Of a stretch of DNA of 64,000 bases, positions 1 through 12,295 are shown piece after piece (positions within the stretch are counted from its first letter, which is position 1; every line of letters begins with the position of its first letter). Location: assembly GCF_037975245.1 (NCBI RefSeq), contig NC_092565.1:6304999-6368998 (forward strand), read 5' to 3'. Made by a program: the position numbers and the translations under genes. The notes under the pieces are model-generated. The model saw only the letters and a list, made by a program, of their open reading frames with translations, was not told the DNA's origin and did no database searches. The stretch comes from Apostichopus japonicus (taxonomy: Eukaryota > Echinodermata > Holothuroidea > Aspidochirotida > Stichopodidae).

Positions 1-329
1 TAAAGAATGCAACACCTGTAAAAGTTATTTTTGGAATTCATAAAAAAAAGAGAATAATATCATACACAAAGTATTAGCAACACATTGACTTGACTTCACA
101 CCAGATATCAGTCTAGTTTTAGTGTGTGACCACTCAGTCAGGATTATGGCAGAAAAGTACAATTTAAGTTTGTGCACACATCAATCCATGGGCACTTTTT
201 ATAGAGATCAAGCAGATAATCCACACTACTTGTGATTAACATGGTACCAGCCTCATCCCTTTTTCCCCCATCACCCCAAACCTCCCCCCTCCCTAACTCT
301 CATCGTTTTTCAGGGTAATGATGACTCAC

Positions 330-3300
330 CTAGCTAGTAAGAACTGTGATTCTCTATGACTTGAAGAGGATGCTGAAAGTGATGATTCTACGACAGCGCT
401 ATATGATAGTGATGACCCTTGACCTGGGTTCATATTTCCGGTTAGGTTGCCTTGCCTTCTAGGGGCAGGTACTGCTAGCCTCTCCACTAGATTCCTTGTG
501 CTACCCTGGAGAGTAAATTAAAAATGATAATCGGTATCGAGCTTCGTTTTCACAGAGTTCCTCCGACTAGGCGACCTTATATGCATTTCCAGCAGATCGT
601 AATCCTTTTTTTTCCCCGTGCAGAGTAAAGACTGTCATGGAATATATCACAGTTGGTTCTTCAATTTCAGTAATGGAAGTCAAACAAAGGTGTTCTGAGG
701 TAAATACCAACAGGCAATACCACTAAGATTAGGTCAAGCAGACATTTCCTTCTTTTGCCTCCTCTGCTGCCCACTCCACCCCTCCCCCCCCCCCACACAC
801 ACACACACTTCCCATCTCCCTCTTTTTAAGATGTTGTTACCAGCAAAAACTTTAAAAACAAATTCTGAACCCACAAAAATAGAACCACCACATCTGTCTT
901 TAAAACATATGAAAACTGTGAGGAGCAAAGTAAAACCTTCATATACTAACATGGCCAGAACAGCATGATGTCAACAACCTAGGTTTACACCAGCTGGTAA
1001 TATCATTAACTGGAAGAATCATTAACATCCTCTTAAGCAATGGCAGGAGGAGGATACCTTCCTGACAGCAGTTTTATCCCATTTTCTATCTGGTGCATTT
1101 CGACCCTGTATAACCCCTTTCAGTTCTACAAACAACAGTTCTACTAACAAAATATGTCCGCAAGGTTTAAAAGCGTATATAGTACAAAAGTCACCCCGTC
1201 GACAGGATGAGGTATGTGCCTAACATTCATGTAAGTTATACAAACAAGAATGTATGACCCAATGACACCCAATAACCCGACTTAAACGGCATCTGGAGCT
1301 TCCAGCAGTACCAAAATCCTAACAGTGAAAATGAAAGCAAGATGGCATGAAAGGAAATATTTCTGTCAATAAATATACTTATGGAAAACATTGTAGCCAC
1401 TGAAAATCAAATGGGGGTGGGGGGGGGGGGTTCAACTTGGCATATGGTCTACATCCCAATGTCAATCAAATCATATGCAGTCCACACAGCCTCTGACAGT
1501 AAACAGCCCGTAAACAATCCGGGGTCCCAAGCCTTGTTAGGGTCACCAAGATATTTTGGGAGGGTTGCCAAAACATTGTGAAGAGGATAAAAAATTAATT
1601 TTGAGATGATAAACTTGTGACTTGCATCCTTGACAGAATACCCTCTATACTTTACCCCGTAAGGGTTCGAAGAAGTAAATCAATTTGCCATTGTGTGTGT
1701 CCGATCCTCTGATGTCACTCTACCACGATTTTTAATTTTAAATAATACCAGAGGAGAACCGAAGAAGACAAGAGGATCTTTACCTGACTATTCTGGGCTT
1801 GCTGGGCCTGTTGCTGTTGCCTCTCCAGTTGCAGCTGCATCAGCTGAAGTTGGTGGAGTTGACTCGCGGTCGCTGTGTTGCCACTGCCACTCCCCGCTGC
1901 TCTCCTCGCTCCAGAGAGTTGAGATAAAAGTTCTTTGAAAAAGTAGAAATTTTAAAACTTGCAATATTTGATAAGTCAATCCAGCAGGCATAGCATGCAT
2001 TTGGAAGAAACAACAAGTGGCATAAAAAAAAAGGATTTGCCTGAATTAATGACGAGGTCGGTGGGCGTGGAGAGGGGCGAAGGAGTGTGCTTTTTTCATA
2101 AACGAAATAAACAAACACAGTGGATTATTTTTCCTGAGAAGTTATTCCACTCGGCAAGCTTCACCGCATACTATTCACTGCAACAACAAGCTCACTTTAC
2201 ACCATTACAAATCAGCCTCGCGACTTCTAGTAAGGTGTAGCTGTGCAAAGCTCAATATTTTCTGATTATTTTGTGAGTGATGACTATGGTAATCAATTCT
2301 ACAACTCCCCATTCCACCCCCCTTCCCCACCCCCCCTCCCTGTAATGTTTCAAACTTAATTTTTAATTTCAGAGTCAGTTTTTAACCCCTGGCTGAAGAT
2401 TGACAAGAAAAGCAATCCTTATCTTCTCTCACGAGCAATTTCTCTGCCCTTCCCCCCCCCCCCCCCCACAAATGAGAAAAATTAAGCTCCAATTGGCTAC
2501 ATGTGCTATGTCGTAGGGATTATCCTGTCGTCCGACAAACCACCAGAAACATGAAACAGTTTTGTAGTTTTCATTGGGGTGAAAGTAGACCGTTGTATTA
2601 CTGCCAAAACAATACTAATATCTTGTAAAAACTAACCACCAAGTTTTGCAACTGCAGTACCACCTCTTCTAAAGACAATAAATGACACAATGAATTTAGA
2701 ATAAATCAAAAAAAGGTCCAAGTTCTATGAATCTGTGAAGCAACTTCTTGACTTACTCAAGTTTCAGTCTTGTATATCAACACACATGAAGACCATGATA
2801 TCCCTTTTTATGAAAAGAACTTTTCTTTTTAATTATTAATTTTTTATTTTTGGATAGATGACCATCCTTTAGTATCACTATAATCTGTAATCTGTATTTA
2901 TGATGATGTTTGGGTGTCCTTCTCTATATAAAGCAACTATTAGCACTTTTGTTGACATTTCTCCCAAACTCACCAAGAACGGTTCAATGGAGCAAACAAT
3001 ACAGGCAGCTCCACACAATTTTCCACAAAGTGATTATTTTAATAACCAAGAGACTAGAGAATACAAACATCTGTGGTTCCCTCAGATATTTTCTCTTCAT
3101 CGAAATCAATCGACTGACAAACATAGGTTGGAAAATGTTGGCAAACTTTTGACTTTTACGTAATTATTGAAATGGAAGCTGGATTAGCCTGGCAAATGAT
3201 TGAGCACTGTTCTTGAATAAATTTTCTTTATTGAGTAACAAAACCACATAAATTATCAACTCAAAAGGCTGCTTTCATGATACAGCTTGATACATACTTT

Positions 3301-6300
3301 ATTGATAAATGTAAGTACGACACCAGGAAACAATTGTTCTCCTCATGAAGTGAAACTGAAAGTGGATCTACACGCAACACAACAAAGCGAATGTAAATTA
3401 TGAAAAACTGCTTGGCTGTTTCCATTTCAGAGGAAATATTCGTTATGCAAACATGCATCAAGCACATGTATGACTTGGCAATATGCAGACTGAATACTCA
3501 TAGAATAATGACATTCTACTGCATAGGTAATATAGCACACAACCTACATAATTGCAAATCCTAATAGAGCAAAGTTTTTGATTTGAGATAACATGGATAA
3601 TAAAAATACTTTTTTGATTTTAAGAACAAGTTGCTTTAAAAATGATTTCATTTCAAATGGATGATTTTTTCATCCTACATTTTTTTGTATTCTTTGGGGG
3701 ATGGAAGTAAGGAAGGGAGGGGGGGCTCACCTGCTATTGGGTCCATGGCATCTCGACTATTTGGTGAGCTGGACATTGGACCACCGGAGGATAAACCGCT
3801 GCCTTGACCAAAGTGCATGTTCCTTCGGGAACGAGAGCCCAGCCCTCTGCCCGGGTGGAACATCCTTCTTAAATGTCTTGCGTTACCAGTCTCTTCTGAA
3901 TCTCTAGGCATCCTGTGCTCTAACGTTAAATGTGCGATGAAATCGTCTGTCACGTGGTTTGGGTCCCCGCCCGGTGAGGCGGCACATATAGGACAAACCT
4001 AGGGCGGAGAGGAAACAACAAGAAGAGAGTGATTGGGAAGTGATCAAGTCTTCATGGTGAGAAAGTAGAAAACAACAAAGATATGCTTCACAGAAACAAT
4101 GAGGACAGCTAACCTGCTGCATGTGGGCCACAGGGAGTTACAAAGAGAATGTACAGTGTGGGATAGGATATCTCTCTGCATGAGAGAGGAGTATGGCGAC
4201 AATGCTCTTGTTGCATTATTGTTCATTTATAACTAGCCATTCAATCCAAACTGTAACATTACAGAGAATGATACCCAAGTTATCTAACTTTGATACAAAT
4301 ATATTTACAAATTCTCACTGTGTGAAACTTGTTTTAAACCTGCAACAAGTACGTCAGTAGCTACAGTTCCAAATTCAACATCAGGTTTGCCGACAATCTG
4401 CATGGCCTGCCAACCCGACAAGAGAGCCCCTGGCCCCCCCCCCAAAAGAAAAAAAGATTTGACCACCCCTTATCGTTAAATTCCCTCTTGTGAACAATCC
4501 CTACTTTTGCAAACTTCTCCAGGGATAAAAAATAATTCACTGTGTCTTTAACTAACTTTGTTTTTGTTTTTGCTGGAAATGTAACAGTATAGCGGTGGCT
4601 TTGTCTACGGTGATAAAGTTTAGATTCACAAATATTGAATTTTGACGCTCGTAATCAAGTTAGATTTGATGATCTCTCTTTAGTCAAAGGTTTGAGACTG
4701 AACTGCTCATTGATTAATTTACAACATTGATCACACCAAGGTCAATCACTACCAATGCAAATGTTACTTGTAGGCCAATGGTCCAGTCTGCTTTCCTTTT
4801 GAATTGGAAAAAAAGATCTAATCGATACTAGAAGAGTAACCAGGGAACTAATTTATCCGGGTATGGCATAGTCAAATGGGTAAATTGCTCTGCAAAGTGC
4901 AAACATTTGTGGGAAATTTTTACATAGGAACCACAGTACTTTAAAAGAGACAAAACAGAGCCTTCACAAACTGCTACATGAATACTACATGATATCGCCG
5001 AGTAAACTACTCACCACTTCTAAAGGTGATTCTGTGTGTTCGGCTTTAACATGATCTTGTAGTAATGCTTCTGTAAAACCCATTTTACCACAATATGGGC
5101 AAGTAAAAGATTGGGCTTGGTCTAGACTAATGGACTCTCCTCCGTAATAAAGATCTGTAAGGTTAAAAGAACACAAATTATATGCGTGCAACACAAACTC
5201 ATGTACGTGACTTTAAAACTACTTCGGCTGTTCACACCGACAGAAGCTCATTAAAAAGTAATTTTTAAATATGGAAAATCGTCATTAATTAACAACCATG
5301 AAAATTGCCTGAAAATGGAACTACTCATGCAATTGTTTCCCCCATCTTAGAAACTAACTGTAAATCCCTGAGAACAAACATATTGCAAACTCTTCCTGTA
5401 AAGCATTGTTTGTTATTAATTGTTCAAATAAAAAAATACTACCATTCTATTCGACCATTCTACTAGCCTTCTATCGAACTATAAATGTAAGACTTGAATC
5501 ATTTTCCTTTTGCTGTGTCATACTGTACATCAAATATTATACCTTCACTCACATTGTGGGGCACTAAACATATTGTGGGGAAAAGTTTCCCTGGTATTTA
5601 GAGGACAAAATGATGGATGTCCAAAGGTGTGATATTCTTTGGACAGCACTTGAGGGCATTATTTATACAAACACCAGAGTGAACTGCCATTTTATATCCA
5701 TATTTGGTGCCTTCATCAGCACAAGTACCAATGTCATTTTTTGAAACTCAATACGAAGGCCATAATGCTGAGTAGATATGATGTTACAGGCCAGTATCTG
5801 CATTTTAGGATAAAATGTAGCTACAATTTTCTACCTGTTAGAATTAAACTACACAAAAGTCTCTGGAATGGCTAATTTCAAACTAGGAAATGGGCTTTAG
5901 CACCCTCAAACATAAATGATCGAGTTTATGATAAGACTCACCAAAATCATTCCTCGTCAAAATGCACTGCATTGGGTGTTCGGATGTATGTGTAGTAGTA
6001 GTATTACCGTCCTCGTAACACTGAGCACAAAGGTCATAATCGTAACAAATCAAACACTTGTATCTCCTTCCACGAAAGTTCCCTTTGAGACAGGAATCAC
6101 AACTTACTCCTGTGACAAAAGGAAAGAGATTATAAGAATAAAGAAAGATTCTCCAAATAAGGAAAGTAAGTTTTATATCAATCACTTAGTAATATACTAC
6201 AAGTTGGCAAAGGGCAATGTGTACATTCCAATTCAATTGAACATGGTTAAGTGAATTCAAATGAGTAACGTAGAAAGACTAAAGGAAGACTGGTTTATTA

Positions 6301-7857
6301 AATCCTTTACGGCAAAATTTTCTGATACAAAACAATTTCCAAATATAACATACATTATGACAGAGCAATACATTTGCCAATATTGACAATTTTAGAATGC
6401 AAACATATGTCTGCTGTGCAACTCATACTGATAGATGCAGTGAATCTTAGTAACTGGCAAACACTTTATATAACTTAAAAGATCTGCTTTGTTGGCCCCA
6501 ATTACAGCACCCTATAGCTAGGAAAGCTTTGTGCTGACATAATCATCCTACCACGGACATAAATCCACCTCAGGCTCTAAGACTAGCCTGCATAGCTTAT
6601 TAACACCATTAGGCTCTTTGTGTAAACACTGTGTGAAAATATGTTCATGTCTACAGTGTAGTTAATCATACAGCGTTCACGCAAAGACCCTCATACAAGA
6701 AAAAATATGTGGCACGCGTTGCAGACTAATTGGTAAAAAGAGGTCATTTTACAACCAAGGCAGGTTGATTACGCGATTTCGTTACATTTTTCCATGATAG
6801 CGTGCTTTAGTTGGGTTCTATACAGCCTTTAAGAAAACATTGAGAAATGCTCAGCAGTCCCCATTTCCCTGAATACTTTACTGACAGGGTTCATTAAATT
6901 TAAAGTGCAGTTTCTATGTATAGTGTATTGTTTATGTGCAGGATGCAGCTGCAACCAGGATTATGATGCAAATAATTTGCATTCAAATTTTAACTACCTG
7001 TGCATAGCGATGAACACAGGCAAAGCACTGTCAGAAGGTGTTATAGAGTTTGATTTGCCAAATCTGGACAATGTTATGAATTTTCTATTTGGTTTACTTA
7101 ATCCTACAGCTTCGCATTTGCATCTCTGCACTGATCCAATTCCTCCGGAATGAGATGGTTGTAGCCTATACTTGTAAGAGTCTTGTGTTCAAACAGTCGA
7201 AGCAAGGAAGACTTGCCATAACTCTGCACATGAGTGAAAGTTTACTGTATAATTTAAATATGGTAAATAGGTGAAGTTATTAATGAGGGTGCTACAAAAC
7301 AGAAAACATATGCTGCCTTCTTCCATTATGCACATTTGAACCATGTCCAGTGGTGTTGTTTAAGCCTAGGTAACATTTCATTATTCTAAGTGGTTAGAAT
7401 TGAATTACACAGCAACTACAGTGTCTATAATCACTCAGTGCAGCTTGATATGCCTTACATTATAACTTAATAGGCACACATTATAGGAGTAGGACACAAA
7501 ATGTTACCATAGGGCATAGGCCTATATTAACCACCATACAATCCAGAAATGCATAGCTTGGTCCCATAACATCTTAAATAACACTATTCATCCAGGGTAA
7601 CTCTATACATAAATTCGATTAAGTAGGCTAGGCCTATATGCTATGTATGAAATTAATGTCATGCTATCCTAACTTTTACTTGTTAGTCGTATGTAGGCGA
7701 GGTAACGCAGTACTATAGTAGCAATAGTGCGGTTGACGATGTATGTCAAGAAAAAGTTTCAGATGGGCTAGGCTATCCGTCAAATTTACACTGTGTGTAC
7801 GATAGGCACATGGGGCCTAACCAGCTTCCGTCTAAACTCACCTTCATGCCGAGACAT
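330..7857 (-). CDS. KCMF1: KCMF1 E3 ubiquitin-protein ligase, six coding exons, 3' end outside window
   Basis: Coding exons in transcript order are 7857-7842, 6109-5942, 5154-5015, 3998-3731, 1932-1784 and 505-330; all junctions are GT-AG and phases agree. They give 305 codons plus two bases. Human KCMF1 has 381 residues, so roughly the last 75 lie left of position 1. The first coding exon is only 16 nt and encodes MSRHE. Exon 2 carries the ZZ-type zinc finger ([17 protein letters not shown], then [12 protein letters not shown]). Exons 3-4 hold the C2H2-like pair ([11 protein letters not shown] and [16 protein letters not shown]) followed by the conserved [11 protein letters not shown] stretch. 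Exon 5 is Gln-rich and probably helical. Exon 6 ends in the conserved SQFLLAR. KCMF1 is an E3 ligase with UBR4 in proteotoxic-stress degradation (family knowledge). Introns hold low-complexity C-tracts and one dispersed repeat copy near 6480-6790, and otherwise nothing I recognise. Confidence 0.95.
6480..6790 (+). repeat. Dispersed repeat A, copy 1
   Basis: It starts near AAAGATCTGCTTTGTTGGC and contains TAACACCATTAGGCTCTTTG and GGTAAAAAGAGGTCATTTTA. It matches 42965-43235 in the same orientation and 35490-35720 in reverse. It has no coding capacity and lies in KCMF1 intron 1. It is the longest copy and keeps an extra ~40 bp (around 6540-6585) that copy 2 lacks. Confidence 0.88.
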
Positions 7858-8269
7858 TCTCGGGATTTATTTACATTAAAACCACACTCGAAACCATTCA
7901 TTCGATATAATTATTGTATTTGATGTGAGAATGAAGATTTCATACTCCCTAAGAAAACCCTTTGCAAGAATACACCCCTTAACAGACGGTACTATGACAT
8001 GAAAATTATCGGCAGTACTACAATTACATAGGTGGCCAGACGAATATGACGATATTTTGACATCAAGAAGTATCTGGATATAAAATAATTGTATTTGTAT
8101 TATTAATATATTTATAATACAAAATACACATATTTAAATTGTTTTATATAAGTCGTTAACTCATGTGATATTATTCTACCCTAAATTTAAGCTAGACTAT
8201 AATATCTTCAAATTAGTGAGTTATCAAAATCTGCCCGGTTTTCTCATACGGTAAAACACCTAAAATACA

Positions 8270-8277
8270 TGACGTCA
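8270..8277. promoter_or_regulatory. Perfect CRE palindrome upstream of KCMF1
   Basis: The octamer TGACGTCA sits about 410 bp upstream of the KCMF1 start codon, and a half-site (TGACGTGA) follows near 8354. The 8260-8730 stretch has more CpG and GC than its surroundings. This is compatible with a CREB/ATF-regulated KCMF1 promoter. The octamer is seen directly; its use is inferred. Confidence 0.35.
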
Positions 8278-9401
8278 GATTTGGCAAAGTTTAGTACTTG
8301 ACAAATGAAAAATGCAAGGAATGTACCTTTAGGAGGAAACGGAGGTGGATCACTGACGTGAAGAATCGCCCGTTCATAGCTTACAAGAAACGTTCGTGAC
8401 TAACCTCGGGCCCGGTTTAGATTATGTCCGTTTAAGACAATATTCAGTCGAGACTGATGTAATCCACTAGCGGGAGCCTGTGTCGAGGAGCCCAGCTGAG
8501 TCCCAGGGCCAACAATTATTAGGATAAATGACAACATCGAGGCCGACTTTTATGTCAACCGACAAATATGGACCCCTTTTAAAAAATTCTTTATTTTTCC
8601 CCGATGGTAATATTATGCAATTAAATTACACCATTCTTTATCCGGCATTTCTTCGGCCACTGGATTTGGCAACCGGCCCCTCCGGTCCGGCCCATCCGCG
8701 ATCTCGCCAGACCTGCTACCAAATATCATTGTAGTTTTATATATCTGTCATCGCGGAGGATTCAAGTACAAAAAATAAATATAAAAAATTTGATACATAT
8801 TCAGCTGTTGGAAAACATGTTCTTATGGTGGTTAACTATGCCTGGAACTCAATAGTACTTAAAGTAAAGCTATAGTATCATAACTTAGCCTCGGTCACAT
8901 AATAATCATATCAGTATTGTGATATTTTGAGTCATTCCTGGTTCAGCGCAGTACTGATGGGTTGCATGTTTAAGATGATGATTGGTAATTATTTTAGGAA
9001 GTGGTACGTGTAATTCGATGTCTTCAGCGCTTTTCGGCAGGATCATTCTCCGAGATAATCACGTCAGTTTCCTCATCATCAGCCCGCACACTTATTGGTA
9101 CACATAATCCACTACAACTCCTTAGGCGCTTATTACTCTTTTCCAAGAAATTGTTACTGAAAGTCCAGGCTATTTCGTGCATGATATATTTAACAAGCAA
9201 TAAAAACAACTGCTTGTTTGAGATCGTATCTCAGATAATATCTTTTTTTTCAAGTTCATTGTTGTTTTACTGCTGAGGCGCTGACAGTGGGCCTGTCTTT
9301 GTTAGAATATTAGTGCAACCACTTTGTTAATGAAAGTCTGATGTCAATGATGTAAAAGAACTACATGGTGATTTCCATCCATTGTAAACGGTCCAAGGCC
9401 A

Positions 9402-9430
9402 AAGCCATATATATATATATATATATATGG
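9402..9430. repeat. (AT)n palindrome with GC-containing ends
   Basis: A run of AT dinucleotides is bounded by AGCC on the left and GGCT on the right, so the whole block is a near-perfect inverted repeat able to form a cruciform. It lies in non-coding DNA upstream of KCMF1. Confidence 0.8.
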
Positions 9431-12122
9431 CTACGTGCAAGGGAAGCAAAAAGTGAGGGCGCTGTCATACACAAAGATTAGAGTTACTTTATACAGAAAA
9501 GATCGGAACCGTCGGAGCCACATATGTACTGCTCTGTAAATAACTCCAGGCGATAGGTACCTCTGAGCCTACTACCTACTACGAACAGTTTTTGAGCACA
9601 GAACTATTGAGGTGACTGGATATGATGGTGTTACCAGCTCTCCTCCACTCCCATCCCTCTCTCCACTTCTTCATAAACAGTACCAAGCAATTATTGTTTA
9701 TTGTGCCATATTATATTCAGAATCTATATCAAACCGCCTGAGTGTTCTTCTAGCTGAGGAACAGAGCCGAAAAGTATCAGGAGATATCTTTTTTGATATG
9801 GTATCAACAAAATCTGTTTTGTTGGGGGAGGGGGGAGGGGGCTTTGATGTTGAAGAGCATGAATGGAAGTACAACTAGCTTTGGATGTGATCAACATTAC
9901 GGGACAGTCCAAGGATGACTGAATGTATGAATAAACAATGCTCTTATTATCAGGGGTGAGTAAATTAAAAGTGCACCTTTGGTGGATAAACAAATTCTAA
10001 TAAAATTGTATTCAATAGAATGACCATTGTTGAAACAACAATAGACAAAAATTAATTATTTAAAATTAATTAATGTTGAAACAACAACAGACAAAAATAT
10101 AATTAAAAAATGCTGCACTTTTTCAAATACTGACAATTGTTATACAGGATGCACAGAGGATACGTTGCCACATGCTCCACTGGTCAGCCTGTGCTCTCTC
10201 TCTCTCCTTCCCCCCACCCCCTCCCCCTCATCCCGGCCCACCAACCCAAGATTGAACACTCTTCTACCATACCTGAGCTCAGTCAATGCCTTGACTATAT
10301 ATGTCTGAAATGTGTAGCAAATGTTGAAAAGTATAGGTCAACATATGGATTAGGTAATTCTGATTTGCATTTTGTATATATGATTACTCCCAACAACATG
10401 AAACAAATTGTACGCATGACAATTAATTAATTAAAATTCAATGAATTACTCATAAATTATTTTGACAGTCAGAACTTCTGGTAATGTTCTTTTGTAAACT
10501 TTTAGAAGGTTTTGCTTTAACATCAACTCAGAGCCAATGATTTTGATGGTAGCATTTTGATGGTCTTGAGGTGATCAATTGACAACCATAAAAGTTAAAA
10601 ACACTGAGTTACATTTTTTCAAAAATATATTTCGTTACGTTTACAACCAAATTAAACTTGAAAGATTCATTAATATGTATCACTTCGTATACAAAACAGT
10701 TAGAAGGAAGACTTGCTACTTTTAAAAGATAAAAGAGCAAAACAACAGGAATATATTAAGTCTTGTGACCAGACCATTGAGTAAGCATTGTTTCCAAAAC
10801 TTAGATAATGCTATTACTTTAATGAGCTTTGCAGCACAGAGATGTTGAAAAATGTAACCCCTTCATCAGGCATGAGAACAGGGTGTGGGTGTAGGGGAGG
10901 GGGAGGGGGCTACTGGTCTGGGATCATGGTCAATTAGGGGGTCAGGGTCAGAATGGGACTGGTGACAAAGTTTTCCAAAAGGCCCGACCTGGCTTCCAAT
11001 GCCCCTGGCTGAAATGTAGTCCAGTTACTATCTTTCCACAGCCTGGTACAGCCCACCCCACCCCCTCCTCCTTCCAAGGATAAAGAATAGATAAAAGATG
11101 AGTGAAAAATAAATTTATCAAATGTTTAGCAAAATGGCTGGCTTTAAAATGCATGTTCTGCTAGAATAGGTGAACTGAACAACAAATATGCAATTCAAAA
11201 TTTGTTGAATGATTTTGCACGCTGTCCAATTTGGCTAAAAGCATTTGGGGGGGGGGGGGTGATATTGCTTTAATGTGCTAGTGAGTCTGGATAAGTGTAA
11301 ATATGAAACTTTTCCTGATTATTATGGAGAGAAATGTCTAATGTAAAATGTCTTATTTGGCTGGTCTTGAATGACATGCCAAAAAAGTTTAAAAAATGAT
11401 TCTTTAGTGCGTAAGTAATATGATTATAAATGATAAAAACAAAGACAATACTTAAATGGATAAAATTGAGTTATAAATCATACATTAATAAGCCATTTCT
11501 ACAACAAAGAAGGAAAAACATAAAAAGTTTCAACAATAACCAGAAATAAACAAATTAGGAAACACTGAAGGGGATGATCGAAATCATGAAATTGTTTCAA
11601 TCAGTGTACACCCTGTTTGAATCATCGCATTACAATATTCTATTGGCAAAATTTCCACTGTTGTCACATTACACCTCATCCACCATTTATATGTACAGTT
11701 TACACTAAGAAACAATGGCGGCCACAGCCAGAGAAACATTATACCAGGTATCGACTCAAATGGACATACGATTCATAAAATTTCATGTTTAGGAGCTGAC
11801 GGTAAGCCAAAATCTTCTCTGGCCTCACCTACTGAATATTTATCCAGCCTCCAGCCACACCAAAATGGCACATGATGTGTGAAAGCTTGTGGGAAAACCC
11901 CTACGGGACACAGAGGTCATGATGTTAATACTTACAGATGTAGACAATACGTAAGTACAATGGCTGGCGAATATGTGCAAAAATGTCTGCAATTATGAAT
12001 GGAAGCCAGTACAGTACATATGTAAGTAATATTTTTCACAACGTGTAGTAGCTGTAGGATTCCCTTAAGATTGAACCCTGATAGTTTTGATTTTCTTTAA
12101 GTCATTTTTACTAGAAATGCTA

Positions 12123-12123
12123 A

Positions 12124-12197
<74 letters not shown>

Positions 12198-12208
12198 ATA
12201 TATATATG

Positions 12209-12259
<51 letters not shown>

Positions 12260-12295
12260 ATATGTATATATATAAATATATATACATAAACATAT
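12123..12295. repeat. AT-rich microsatellite with ATGT interruptions
   Basis: About 170 bp of alternating TA broken by TATGTATG and TATAAACATA units. The open frames called across it on both strands (Tyr/Ile repeats) are artefacts of the repeat. It lies in the KCMF1-NT5C2 interval. Confidence 0.95.

Noticed and set aside
9024-9209. 61-codon minus-strand frame ending DEETDVIISENDPAEKR
   Set aside because: The composition looked protein-like, but I could not match a family or find consistent splice sites; it may be a transposon fragment.
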